A stretch of DNA of 64,000 bases from Roseiflexaceae bacterium (GCA_947474225.1 CANJHS010000005.1:1-64000); one strand, 5' to 3'; shown: positions 26,698 to 35,812, counted from the first letter of the stretch. A program made the numbers and translations. Notes: generated by a model not told the origin, from the sequence alone.

Positions 26698-27254
26698 TGA
26701 GTCGTGTCGTCGTCGTCAATGGTCTGCCAGGGGTGGGCAAATCGTCCCTGGCAGGCAAAATCGCACAGCAACTGGGCTGGCCGCTCCTCACCAAAGATAT
26801 GATCAAAGAGTCGTTATTTGACAGTATCGGGTGGGGGGACCGGCCGTGGTCGCGCAAACTGAGCGTCGCCAGCATGAATTTGCTCTTCCTCTGGTTGCAG
26901 CGCGAAGCGCTGGCTGGGCGTGATGTGGTGATCGAAGGTAACTTCGATCACACACGCGATACCGAGCGCTTTCTCAGAGCGATGCATCAGACGCCGACGC
27001 AGTGGGTGCAAGTGCTGGTGGTTTGTGACGGTGAGGTATTGTTGGAGCGCCATCGTGCGCGCGGGTTGTCGGGCAAGCGTCATCCCGGTCATCACGAAGG
27101 TGCGCTTCTGGAAGAACTCCAGCCACTCTTGCGAGACGGCAAGACCGTCCCCCTGGGTTTGCCGGGTACCTGTGTGACGGTCGACACCACCGACTTCATG
27201 CTGGTGAATACCGACCGGATTGTGCAACATGTCTGCGCGGCGCTTGGGTTGTAG
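26694..27254 (+). CDS. P-loop (AAA-type) small-molecule kinase-like protein
   Basis: A 186-residue protein whose ATG overlaps the racemase stop. It has Walker A GLPGVGKSS (residues about 9-17), a DMIKESLFD stretch after strand 2, VVIEGNFD as a Walker-B-like strand and a lid helix (LERHRARGLSGKRHPGHH). This matches the zeta-toxin / gluconate-kinase-like group that phosphorylates small molecules or nucleotide sugars. No antitoxin is next to it, and coupling to the racemase suggests a metabolic role. The substrate is unknown. A clean terminator follows. Confidence 0.72.
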   Translation: MMSRVVVVNGLPGVGKSSLAGKIAQQLGWPLLTKDMIKESLFDSIGWGDRPWSRKLSVASMNLLFLWLQREALAGRDVVIEGNFDHTRDTERFLRAMHQTPTQWVQVLVVCDGEVLLERHRARGLSGKRHPGHHEGALLEELQPLLRDGKTVPLGLPGTCVTVDTTDFMLVNTDRIVQHVCAALGL

Positions 27255-27270
27255 GATAGTTTTGCACAGG

Positions 27271-27297
27271 ACGTCGTCAAAATGACGACGTTTTTTT
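27271..27297 (+). terminator. Terminator after the GNAT-racemase-kinase operon
   Basis: A perfect 9-bp stem ACGTCGTCA/TGACGACGT (27271-27279 and 27283-27291), 3-nt loop, then a run of eight T (27290-27297). Confidence 0.9.
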
Positions 27298-27396
27298 GTG
27301 TAGTCTGGCAGATATCACCGTACTTCAAGCCACGCAGTGCGGGTTGACTGCAGAGCTGTGCCCGAAGGGCGAGGGAAACATGCAAACCAGCACGCG

Positions 27397-27423
27397 CGCG
27401 TCGTCGCTATAGACGGCGCGCGA
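27397..27423. other. GC-rich hairpin at the end of the sugar operon
   Basis: CGCGCGTCGTC and GACGGCGCGCG pair over 11 bp with one G-U and a short loop. It lies about 35 bp past the stop of the FAH-family gene. There is no adjacent T run, so it may stabilise mRNA or act as a weak terminator. Confidence 0.35.
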
Positions 27424-27456
27424 TCACCTTTTCGCATACTGCTGTGAAAAATACTG

Positions 27457-28323
27457 CTAGGCTCCGCCACGAATAACGGGGTTGTGGAGGGTACCGATGC
27501 CGTCGATCGTGATGCTGACTGCGTCACCGGATTCGAGGGTGAAGTCGTCGGCGGGGACAATACCCGTCCCGGTGAGCAAAAGGGCGCCGTCGGGGAAGAG
27601 GTTGTCGCGGCCGAGATAGTCGATGAGCTCGGCGAAAGGACGGACGATTTTGGCGGTGTTGACGGTGCCGGCGAAGGCCACGGTGCCGTTCCGCTGTATT
27701 TCGATGCTGATGGTGAGATCTTTGGGGTCGGCGATGTGTTCGGCGAGGGCAATCATCGGTCCGACGGCGCAGCAGCGCCCATACATTTTGGCCTGTGGCA
27801 GATAGAGCGGATTCTCACCTTCGATGTCACGCGATGACATGTCGTTGCCGACGGTAAAGCCGATGAGTTCTTTGGCGGGATTGATGACGAGGGCGAGCTC
27901 GGGCTCGGGGACATTCCAACTCGCGTCGTGACGGATAGCAACGGGCTCCATGGGACCGACGACACGGCTGGGGGTGGCTTTGAAAAAGATTTCTGGGCGA
28001 GCGGCACGGTAGACACGGTCGTAGATCCCGCTGTTGGCGGATTCTTCTTCGCGGGCAACGCGAGAGCGCTCGTAGGTGACGCCTGCTGCCCAGATTTCTT
28101 GGTCGTCGGTGGGGCGGAGCAGGGTCACGCTGCTGAGTGGTGCGGTTGGCTGCGTGCCGTGGAGGGCTTTTTTGAGGGCCGAACCGGCGTCACTGCGGCC
28201 TATCGTCCAGCGCAAGAAGGCAGTGATATTGGGGAAGCGGGCAGTGATGTCATAGACCTGATTTTGGTCGACAAAGCCGATGCGAATGCTGTTTTTGTCG
28301 ATGGTATAGCGGCAGATGTACAT
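27457..28323 (-). CDS. FAH-family hydrolase/dehydratase (2-keto-3-deoxy-pentonate dehydratase-like)
   Basis: A 288-residue protein with AAGGAG before the ATG. The C-terminal FAH fold has metal ligands in the E-x-E of PEPELALV and the Asp of GFTVGNDMSS, and the stretch DIEGENPLYLPQAK is typical of the branch that holds 2-keto-3-deoxy-D-arabinonate/xylonate dehydratase. Such enzymes convert 2-keto-3-deoxypentonate to 2-oxoglutarate semialdehyde in oxidative pentose breakdown. It is the last gene of a seven-gene operon with a pentose-isomerase-like cupin and a GH172-like protein, which supports a pentose role. The exact sugar acid is inferred. Confidence 0.8.
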   Translation of the reverse strand: MYICRYTIDKNSIRIGFVDQNQVYDITARFPNITAFLRWTIGRSDAGSALKKALHGTQPTAPLSSVTLLRPTDDQEIWAAGVTYERSRVAREEESANSGIYDRVYRAARPEIFFKATPSRVVGPMEPVAIRHDASWNVPEPELALVINPAKELIGFTVGNDMSSRDIEGENPLYLPQAKMYGRCCAVGPMIALAEHIADPKDLTISIEIQRNGTVAFAGTVNTAKIVRPFAELIDYLGRDNLFPDGALLLTGTGIVPADDFTLESGDAVSITIDGIGTLHNPVIRGGA

Positions 28324-28332
28324 GGGTACTCC

Positions 28333-28893
<561 letters not shown>

Positions 28894-30018
28894 CTAAAAA
28901 CGCAACGAAAAGAGCGAAATATCGTGGTTGGTGCGTCCGTGCATGGCAAGATCTGCCAAGACCTCACCGATGACAGGAGTGAACTTGAATCCATGACCCG
29001 AACACGGTGACGCCAACACCACCTGTGGGTGCACGGGGTGTTTGGCAATGATGAAGTGTTCATCAGGGGTCAACGTATACATGCAGGTCGCGTAGTCGCG
29101 CATCGGGCCGAGGAGTGCAGGCACCCGATGGCGGACAAGGTCCTGCAACGATTGGACATCGTCTGCGCTGAGTCCGCGGTCGATGGTCTCTGGTGTGCAG
29201 CGCTGACCCACTGTGTGGATGGCCACTTTGATCCCGTTGATGCCGGGCTGTTTGGGGAAGCCATAGAACGAAACACCCTCGCCACAGTCCCAAATATAGA
29301 CGGGAAAGTTTGATTCGTGGAATGGCGCATCGCCGCCGACCGGGTCAAACCAGAGCAGCACGCGGCGTTCGACGTGGAGCGGCAGGCCGAGGTCGTGCAT
29401 CAACTCTGGTGCCCATGCTCCCGGAGACAAAATGAGGTGGTCTGCGGTATAGGTGCGTTGGTCGGTGGTGACGGTGACGCCGTTGGTGGTTGCCTGCCAC
29501 GAGAGGACTGTTTCGTTGTAGCGTAGGGTAGCACTGTGTTGGGCGGCGAGGCGCAGGTGGGTACGTACCGCTGCTTCGGGCACCACGTAGCCCGCATTGC
29601 GCTCGAAGACCCCGACGATATCGTCGGTGGGGGTGAAGGCCGGATAGCGGCGCCGGATGTCGGCGGCGCTCAGGTATTCGTGGGGGAGGTCGTACGCCTG
29701 GACGCTGGCGAGGGTGCCGGTGATGACAGTACTTTCGGGGTGACCGAGATTGAGGCCACCGGTAAGGTGCAACAGATCTTCGTCGGCCTGGCGTGCGAGG
29801 TCATCCCAATGCGAAAACGCACGTTTGAGCAGAGGGACATACGAAGGGTGCTCGAAGTAGGCTTGGCGAATGATGCGCGTGTGGCCGTGGCTCGAACCAT
29901 TGCGGTGAGCGGGGCTGAATCGTTCGATGCCGAGCACTTTTTCGCCGCGGGCGGCGAGGTGGTAGGCAGCAGCGCTGCCCATGCCGCCGAGGCCAACGAT
30001 GATGGTGTGGTAGTGCAT
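28894..30018 (-). CDS. FAD-dependent sarcosine / N-methyl-amino-acid oxidase family protein
   Basis: A 374-residue oxidase of the monomeric sarcosine oxidase type. The N-terminal dinucleotide fold is IIVGLGGMGSAAAYHLA. The Cys in SPCSGHGFKFTPVIGE corresponds to the residue that binds FAD covalently in sarcosine oxidase and N-methyltryptophan oxidase. SSHGHTRIIRQAYFEHPSYVPL is typical of the family. It oxidises secondary amines and releases hydrogen peroxide. In a sugar operon it could act on an amino-sugar or a glycated amino acid, but this is speculation. It is complete, with AAGGACG before the ATG. Confidence 0.85.
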   Translation of the reverse strand: MHYHTIIVGLGGMGSAAAYHLAARGEKVLGIERFSPAHRNGSSHGHTRIIRQAYFEHPSYVPLLKRAFSHWDDLARQADEDLLHLTGGLNLGHPESTVITGTLASVQAYDLPHEYLSAADIRRRYPAFTPTDDIVGVFERNAGYVVPEAAVRTHLRLAAQHSATLRYNETVLSWQATTNGVTVTTDQRTYTADHLILSPGAWAPELMHDLGLPLHVERRVLLWFDPVGGDAPFHESNFPVYIWDCGEGVSFYGFPKQPGINGIKVAIHTVGQRCTPETIDRGLSADDVQSLQDLVRHRVPALLGPMRDYATCMYTLTPDEHFIIAKHPVHPQVVLASPCSGHGFKFTPVIGEVLADLAMHGRTNHDISLFSLRF

Positions 30019-30030
30019 GGGGCGTCCTTG

Positions 30031-30492
30031 CTAAGCGATACTCCGGGCATTGTGGCAACGTGGACAAACACCGAAAAGTTCGAGCAGATGGTCGACGATG
30101 TGATAGCCCGTCTGGGCCTCGAGGGTGCGCATCATGGTGTCGAGTCCGCATTCTGCAAATTCGGCGATGTCTCCACAACTGGTACAGACGACGCGGTGGG
30201 CGTGATGTTCGGTGCTGAGGATGTAGCGATGGCAGTCATCGATACCGTGGATGCGTTGCATGACACCGATATCGGTGAACAATTTGAGCGTCCGAAAGAG
30301 GCTGGCATCGCCGAGCGGCTGACCTCTCGCACGGAGCGTGCTGTCGAGTTGGGCTGCGCTAAACGAACCGTTGTAGGTTGCTGCTGCGTCGATGACTGCG
30401 GTGCGTGGAGCAGTGAGCTTGTACCCTGCAACACTGATGCGCTGCAGGGCAGTTGAAATACTCAGTGTGGTGGGATTCGTCAGGCCGTCCAT
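30031..30492 (-). CDS. Fur-family transcriptional regulator
   Basis: A 153-residue Fur-type protein with an N-terminal winged helix (YKLTAPRTAVIDAAA..PLGDASLFRTLKLFTDIGVMQRI) and a C-terminal dimerisation domain. Structural zinc ligands are CTSCGD and CPRCHN, and the sensory His residues are in TEHHAHRVVC. The start overlaps the preceding hydrolase gene by 13 bp, so it is co-translated within the sugar operon. That is an unusual place for a metal or peroxide sensor; a PerR-like role tied to the peroxide-making oxidase downstream is one possibility. Which metal it senses cannot be told. Confidence 0.87.
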   Translation of the reverse strand: MDGLTNPTTLSISTALQRISVAGYKLTAPRTAVIDAAATYNGSFSAAQLDSTLRARGQPLGDASLFRTLKLFTDIGVMQRIHGIDDCHRYILSTEHHAHRVVCTSCGDIAEFAECGLDTMMRTLEAQTGYHIVDHLLELFGVCPRCHNARSIA

Positions 30493-31304
30493 GCACGTTC
30501 CTGTTTGATCCAGCTGAGGATTGCTGGCATGGTCAGGTCAAATCCCGCCCGGTGCATATTGTGGTCAGTACCGCCAATCTGCAGAAACTGCCCGCCGTTT
30601 TGTTGCAAGCGCGTAGCCAGCAATTGTTGGTGTGAAAGATTGATGACCGTTGATTCTGCGCTGGCGACGAGGCAGAGCGTTGGTGCCGGCAACGCGATGA
30701 GTGCGCCGACGAGGTCCCAACTCCCGCTGTGCAAGAACAATCCGTCGACGGCTTCGTGACGGCATTGTTGGAGCGCCTCGGCCTTCCAATAGACATCACA
30801 ACGGTGCCAGAGTTTGTTGCGGGCGCTGAGCCACGGGGTTGTTTGATGGACCGCCTGACCGATTCCTTCGCTAAAGCGTGCGACCACCTGCGCTCCCCAA
30901 TCAGTGTCGAGTGCAACGAGTGGATCGATGAGCGCCAACTGTTGCGGTCGGATCAGCGACGCAGCTGCAATACTCACTGCGCCGCCCCACGAATGACCGA
31001 TGAGCGTGTGTACCGATATCCCGAGGGTTTCGCAGGTCGTGGCTATATGCTGGGCAAGAGACGCAATGTCGTGGGTCGTGAGGGTACTGCTCTCACCATG
31101 ACCGGGCATGTCGAAGGCGGTCACCGTGAAGTCGAGGTTGGCGAGCACGGGAGCAACCCGCCACCAACTCCGGGCACTACTCGTAATGCCATGGAGCAAC
31201 ACGATATGACGCAGACCGTCACCCCAGCGCAGGTAACTGACATTGCGGTTGTTGATGATGACTTGGCCACGTGTAGCCGACATCCCAGCGTCGCAACTTA
31301 CCAT
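30480..31304 (-). CDS. Alpha/beta hydrolase
   Basis: A 274-residue hydrolase; GAGGA lies eight bases before the ATG at 31304. The oxyanion motif is VLLHGITSSARSW, the nucleophile Ser is in IGHSWGGAV, the acid follows IDPLVALD or a later Asp, and the His is in GTDHNMH. Such enzymes cut esters, lactones or carbon-carbon bonds. In this operon a sugar lactonase or a deacylase acting on a glycoside product would fit, but no residue proves it. It overlaps the Fur-type gene. Confidence 0.8.
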   Translation of the reverse strand: MVSCDAGMSATRGQVIINNRNVSYLRWGDGLRHIVLLHGITSSARSWWRVAPVLANLDFTVTAFDMPGHGESSTLTTHDIASLAQHIATTCETLGISVHTLIGHSWGGAVSIAAASLIRPQQLALIDPLVALDTDWGAQVVARFSEGIGQAVHQTTPWLSARNKLWHRCDVYWKAEALQQCRHEAVDGLFLHSGSWDLVGALIALPAPTLCLVASAESTVINLSHQQLLATRLQQNGGQFLQIGGTDHNMHRAGFDLTMPAILSWIKQERAWTA

Positions 31305-31334
31305 AACAATTGTCCTCGTGTCCGTTGATACTGG

Positions 31335-32096
31335 TTAGGCGAATGCTTGGCTGACGATGGCATGCAGGACGGCGATGCCCTTCCAGCGATCGTCGGGTCG
31401 GTCATAAACCAATGTGGTTGGTCCAGCAAAGCCTGCTGCACGCGCAGCCGCGAGGCATTGTTGCACTTGATCGGGCAGGATAGCTCCTGCCTCGTCATAG
31501 GATGCTTTGACGTGGATGGATGCCGCGTTGCCCACGACGTGAAAGAAGTCAGCAACACGAGTCGCGGCGGGGAAGTTGCCGATGTCGGCACACCCGCCAT
31601 GCCCGAGGGCAGTGTGGATGGCCAACCAATTATCTGGGGTGGCGGCAAGAGATTTGAAGTTTTCACTCAATACGGTGACTCCGCGGGCACGACCGTGGGA
31701 CTGGAGCCGCACCAACGCAGTGATTGAACGGCGCAACGCGGCCGCATCGGTGGCATCTGCTTCGCCGGCGATAACACGCACATGGGTTGCACCCAACGCG
31801 GCAGCATGGTCGATCCAGCGGGCGACGTGCGCGATGTCTTGCTCGCGCAGCGTATCATCGCTTTGGCTAATATCATAGGCGTCGATCAAAATGCTAAAGA
31901 GTTCAACATCTGCGGCCGCGGCTGCAGCGCGCAGGGCGGTGAGGGCAGATGCCGAGGTATCGGTGACGTGGAAGTGGCATATTTCGAGCGTGGTAATGCC
32001 AGCTGCTTTGGCGCGGGCGGGCATGTCGACCAGGGCCAAGGAGCCATCGCTAAGATACGGATGGAGGCTCCAGCTGGTGAGTGCGATGCGTTGCAT
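31335..32096 (-). CDS. Xylose-isomerase-like TIM-barrel sugar epimerase/isomerase
   Basis: A 253-residue protein of the AP-endonuclease-2 / xylose-isomerase-like family (IolE, hydroxypyruvate isomerase, tagatose epimerase). Barrel strands visible include ITTLEICHFHV, THVRVIAGEA, VTVLSENF (metal Glu), CADIGNF (metal Asp) and IHVKASYD. The start ATG lies directly after the stop of the GH172-like gene (TAACATG) without a separate ribosome site, so it relies on coupling. It most likely isomerises or epimerises a keto-sugar released by the upstream glycosidase. Confidence 0.8.
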   Translation of the reverse strand: MQRIALTSWSLHPYLSDGSLALVDMPARAKAAGITTLEICHFHVTDTSASALTALRAAAAAADVELFSILIDAYDISQSDDTLREQDIAHVARWIDHAAALGATHVRVIAGEADATDAAALRRSITALVRLQSHGRARGVTVLSENFKSLAATPDNWLAIHTALGHGGCADIGNFPAATRVADFFHVVGNAASIHVKASYDEAGAILPDQVQQCLAAARAAGFAGPTTLVYDRPDDRWKGIAVLHAIVSQAFA

Positions 32097-32097
32097 G

Positions 32098-33183
32098 TTA
32101 GATGATTTCTAAATAATCACGATCCGGCAGAGCAGGGAATGGTGCACTGGGGAGGGTCTGATACCAATACGCCACCGACGAGATATCGTCCTGGAGGGGT
32201 AGGTAGCGACCATCGCTGCGCCAACCGAGTGCCTGAATGGTGACACGCAATTCTTGTTGGAAGCGAATGGGGTCCATGATATGCCAGCGATACATCCCAA
32301 AGCGTGTTTGAGATTGGTAGGTGCCGTCGGGACGAATTACCTGAGAGAGCCCGGCATAGGGCGTTGTGAATTCGCGATAGCCGCCGTTAGCTGGGCCGAC
32401 GTCGAAATTGTATGATCCGCAGAAGTAATCCTCTGTGCCGGTACCGCAGATGGTCGGGTACTGTGAGTCTCCATCCATAAAGAACTTGATTTCGCCCTCG
32501 CCCCACCAGCCTGAGTTGTTCACCCCCCATGCCATGTAGGTACCTACGTAGTGGCCTTGGCCACGGACGCCGTCGAGAATCGTGTAGTCGGTGGCGTACG
32601 GAAGGGGATTGGTACGTCGGTACTGGGCATGGAAGTAGGCGCAATTTTCGGGTACGTCGGTCAGGGTGTAGTTAATTTGGTAGTAGAGGGTTGTTTCTTT
32701 TTCTGAGATGTTGGTAACGGTGATGCGACAACGGCTGCGAAAGGGCATCTCCCAGTAGCAGTTAAAGGCGCTACCAGGATTCACACAGACGGCGAGGGAG
32801 CTGAGCTGGGCATATTTGCCCCAACCGCTGGCAAAAAAATCACCCAACGGTGCTTCGACCGATGGATTTGTTTGATTGTCCCAGTAGATGCGGATTATTT
32901 GGAGGCGAAAGTTGCCGGTGGGAGTTAACCATATTTGCTGGATTGCGCCCATACCATCGATATTGGCAATCTCGCGCGTTTCGCCTGAGGCAATACGAAT
33001 GGATGGTGATATCTTCCACCCTTGGCCGAGGCCGCGGGCGTGTACAAGGCCGGTGCCTTCGGTGGCCATGCCACCAAGACCTTTTGCGCCGTCGTAATTC
33101 TCGGGACTGATGGAACGACTCTGTGCATCCGAGAGGCGCGACAGGTTGCCCATGTGTAACCCTAACCCATTGAATCCAGCCAT
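32098..33183 (-). CDS. DUF2961 / GH172-family protein (putative furanosidase)
   Basis: A 361-residue cytoplasmic protein with AAGGAGG before the ATG. The region GTGTEDYFCGSYNFD and the jelly-roll core IQQIWLTPTG..IRIYWDNQTNPSVEAPLGDFF are the DUF2961 hallmarks. The family is now GH172, whose studied members act on alpha-D-fructofuranose (difructose anhydride) or D-arabinofuranose. Glu residues in EAPLGDF and GTEDY are likely catalytic candidates. As the first gene of the operon it would provide the sugar for the isomerases and dehydratase that follow. It lacks a signal peptide, so it would work on imported oligosaccharides. Confidence 0.82.
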   Translation of the reverse strand: MAGFNGLGLHMGNLSRLSDAQSRSISPENYDGAKGLGGMATEGTGLVHARGLGQGWKISPSIRIASGETREIANIDGMGAIQQIWLTPTGNFRLQIIRIYWDNQTNPSVEAPLGDFFASGWGKYAQLSSLAVCVNPGSAFNCYWEMPFRSRCRITVTNISEKETTLYYQINYTLTDVPENCAYFHAQYRRTNPLPYATDYTILDGVRGQGHYVGTYMAWGVNNSGWWGEGEIKFFMDGDSQYPTICGTGTEDYFCGSYNFDVGPANGGYREFTTPYAGLSQVIRPDGTYQSQTRFGMYRWHIMDPIRFQQELRVTIQALGWRSDGRYLPLQDDISSVAYWYQTLPSAPFPALPDRDYLEII

Positions 33184-33265
33184 GCAGTTCCTCCTTGAAC
33201 ACTCTCATGAATCGACCGATTATCACTATCTTAGCATGAACTCTCTCTCGAACAACATCATGAAA

Positions 33266-33291
33266 CTGCCGCACCAGAGGAGGTGCGGCAG
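33266..33291 (-). terminator. Terminator after the 33322-35646 lipoprotein gene
   Basis: A perfect 10-bp stem CTGCCGCACC/GGTGCGGCAG with a 6-nt loop, followed on the minus strand by TTTC. It lies about 30 bp past the stop codon. Confidence 0.7.
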
Positions 33292-33321
33292 TGAGCAAAA
33301 GGAGTGTATCTGGGGAATGGG

Positions 33322-35646
33322 TTAATCGTCATCGTCCGGGTGATTTTTCGTCGGCTTGGGCTCTTTGGTCGGTTTCGGTTCTTTCGTTGGCTTGGGCTCT
33401 TTGGTCGGTCTCGGTTCTTTCGTTGGCTTGGGTTCTTCGGTCGGCTCTGGCACAGACGTTGGTTCTACAGCGGACGTGACTGCCGGATGGTGCGTCGGTT
33501 CGGGCACATCGGTTGGGTGCCAGCGGTGCGTGGGTTCAGGAGCGGAAGTCGCTTCAGGAACGGACGTCTGTCCCCACCGGCGCGTTGGTTCGGGCTTTTC
33601 CGTCGGTTCGGGCTGCCGTGTGAACTCAGGCACACGCGTACGCTCGCCCCTCCATGTTGGTTCGATGCGGCGCGTGGATTCTGGTTGATCGGTCGATTCG
33701 GGACGCGGTGTATTCTGCCACCAGCGTGTCGGCCGCGGGGTGCGCGTCGATTCTTTGTCAAACATCCAGGTCGCAGTGGGTTCTTTGGCGTCTGCGCCGT
33801 CACCATCAGAACCACGGGTGGGTCTGAGCCAGCCGGATGGTGTTCGGGTGGCGGTCTGTTTACCGGCATCCGCGGATTTTTCGGTCTCTGTCGGTTCTTC
33901 CGTCTCATCTCGTTGTGAGTCTCGATTGCGTGTAGGAGTGGGCGTGAGTGAACTCTGGTGGTCGTTGCTTCCAAGCGGCGTTTTAGTTGGTTCGGGGACG
34001 TCTACAAAAGCCTGGTTGTTGCCGTGGGTCGGGCGTGGAGTACGGGTGCTGTGTGGCGTTGGTGAGGGTGGTGGTTCGTCGGTAGGGACAATCACCGGTG
34101 GTGGTTGATTCTTATCAATCTCAGACGGGACCATGTCGTCCAGGGCAGGCGTGTTTGCACCGTCAGAGGAGCGAATGGTCTGTTCTTGCATGACTGGTGC
34201 AGTCTCGTCACCCTGCTGGACGCTGGAAGAAATGTGCACGGGCTGTGAATCGCTGGTTGCAACGGAAACCGATTTGCCAGATGGATCAGTACTGACCGCA
34301 GCTTTTGCACCTGCACTGAGGTGAATTGCCCGCACATTGAGCTCGATACGCTTGTCGTTGCGCGTCGAGGCAACAATGATGTCCGGGTCGGCAACACCAG
34401 CACTGGCCACTGCGACCGTACCGGCTTTTTGGTCGAGCCGGATGTCGCTGGCCACCGTTTCGTTGAGGTTCATATTGTGCACGCCAACGACACTCCCAGC
34501 ACCAAATGCAGTGACATTGACGGGAATTGACGATGCACCAGTGATGCGAATGGTCCCTTGGCTTGTATCGGGGAGCGATAGAATGGGCATTCCCTTTGAC
34601 GACCATTGGCCACTCGCACCGCGTAAGAAGGTCACCTGTGCGTGTGGAATCTCGTTGTAGACTATGCCACGAATGACACCGACACGGCGTCCTTGGGCGT
34701 CAACAAAATAGGCCGAATAGCCCTCCCTATTACCGCGAATGGCGGTTTTGGTAGAAGAAAAAAGAATTGTGGTCAGACGGGCGACACTCTGTTCAAGCGG
34801 ATTTTGATTGCAAAATGGACATTCCTGCTGCTCGAGGCGAGGTGCAGTGGCAGTCAAGTCCATCGTTTGAGAGGTAGCATCGCCGCGGTACTGAACGGCA
34901 GTTCCATCCGTGCGTAATGCATTGTAGGACCAGGTATTTGTGGTTGTGTCAACCACAATTTCAGGTGTCGCATTTGGATCGTTATTGTCATAGAGTTGAA
35001 TGGCAACGGTATGGTCATCGATACGACGAAGTGCAATCGGGGTAACCGTGTGACCGCCGGTATAGTCTTGCTCATAGAGACCGATGGTGTAGAGTGCAGC
35101 GACATCTGCGTTTTGGGTGAGCCCGTCGTGCAGACGGCTTAGCACGGTGTTCGGATCCGTTACAACGCGGTATGCACGCGTGGGGAAGGTTGCTTGGGTG
35201 GCCCACCAATAGGCAATTTCGCGCTGGAGCGCCGTGTTATTTTCGAGCACTAATGCATCAGTCGACGAAGCACCGAATGTTCTTGCCTGCAAGATGCCGT
35301 AATAGAAGTATTGGCTGAGTACTGCCATCCCCTCGCAGTGACCGGTCGTCATCGCACGGTTCATCTCGTCCATCCAGATACGGGCGGTCGGCGTCAACGT
35401 ACAGTTCACTGCCTGTTGTCTACACACGACGTCACCGAACATACGCTGTATGTCGGCTGGCTCGAGATTGCTCGCATTTGTAGCGCCATAGTTGGCAAAG
35501 GAAAAACCATCGCGTGTGGGGCGGAACCCACTGTCCGTTGCTGTGACCGATACGTCATTTCCTACGGCCGCCCAGGCAGGCAACGCACAGCCTGCAAGGA
35601 GCAGACACAGCAGAATCATGCTGAGTGTTTTGTGCGTTCTCATCAT
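33322..35646 (-). CDS. Lipoprotein with putative papain-like Cys-His-Asp core and Pro/Thr-rich repeat tail
   Basis: A 774-residue exported protein; AGGAG precedes two adjacent ATGs. The signal peptide ends in a lipobox (LLLAGC, Cys20). The core (about 45-255) shares long motifs with the protein at 55079-56941: DGFSF.NYG, RMFGD, GHCEGMAVLS (Cys104), RTFGAS, EIAYWWATQ, DYTGGHTVTPI (His199) and LYDNNDPN (Asp220). Cys, His and Asp lie in papain order with the same spacing in both paralogues. I infer a cysteine peptidase or transglutaminase-like fold. Residues about 320-480 are beta-rich, then about 260 residues are Pro/Thr/Glu-rich, ending in KPTKEP repeats and DDDD. I know no name for the family. 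Confidence 0.72.
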   Translation of the reverse strand: MMRTHKTLSMILLCLLLAGCALPAWAAVGNDVSVTATDSGFRPTRDGFSFANYGATNASNLEPADIQRMFGDVVCRQQAVNCTLTPTARIWMDEMNRAMTTGHCEGMAVLSQYFYYGILQARTFGASSTDALVLENNTALQREIAYWWATQATFPTRAYRVVTDPNTVLSRLHDGLTQNADVAALYTIGLYEQDYTGGHTVTPIALRRIDDHTVAIQLYDNNDPNATPEIVVDTTTNTWSYNALRTDGTAVQYRGDATSQTMDLTATAPRLEQQECPFCNQNPLEQSVARLTTILFSSTKTAIRGNREGYSAYFVDAQGRRVGVIRGIVYNEIPHAQVTFLRGASGQWSSKGMPILSLPDTSQGTIRITGASSIPVNVTAFGAGSVVGVHNMNLNETVASDIRLDQKAGTVAVASAGVADPDIIVASTRNDKRIELNVRAIHLSAGAKAAVSTDPSGKSVSVATSDSQPVHISSSVQQGDETAPVMQEQTIRSSDGANTPALDDMVPSEIDKNQPPPVIVPTDEPPPSPTPHSTRTPRPTHGNNQAFVDVPEPTKTPLGSNDHQSSLTPTPTRNRDSQRDETEEPTETEKSADAGKQTATRTPSGWLRPTRGSDGDGADAKEPTATWMFDKESTRTPRPTRWWQNTPRPESTDQPESTRRIEPTWRGERTRVPEFTRQPEPTEKPEPTRRWGQTSVPEATSAPEPTHRWHPTDVPEPTHHPAVTSAVEPTSVPEPTEEPKPTKEPRPTKEPKPTKEPKPTKEPKPTKNHPDDDD
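33346..33429 (-). repeat. 18-bp coding repeats (KPTKEP hexapeptide) in the lipoprotein tail
   Basis: Four full copies and one partial copy of a six-residue unit (K/R-P-T-K-E-P) encoded by 18-bp units. They form a charged, extended stalk at the C-terminus. Near-identical DNA units make the copy number prone to slippage. Confidence 0.75.
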
Positions 35647-35783
35647 TGCTCACTCCTGTACACCGCATCCTCCGAAGCCCACGCAAAACGGGTAGTGAAT
35701 TGACGCTTCATGTGCCGGATTTGTTCCATTATTGTGCGGGAGGCGTGTCTGATTGTCAACAAATACCGACATTTGCAGTCCGT

Positions 35784-35812
35784 GTGACAGTACGGTGTTC
35801 ATGGCGTATACT
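35784..35812 (+). promoter_or_regulatory. Promoter of the copper operon
   Basis: GTGACA (-35, 35784-35789), 17-bp spacer, TATACT (-10, 35807-35812). The expected start of transcription, near 35819, lies just before the CsoR-type operator. Confidence 0.65.

Noticed and set aside
26694-27254. Zeta toxin of a toxin-antitoxin pair
   Set aside because: No antitoxin gene is adjacent, and the gene overlaps a metabolic racemase gene.
29536-30456. A 306-codon open frame on the plus strand
   Set aside because: Antisense shadow of the FAD oxidase and Fur-type genes, whose motifs are clear on the minus strand.
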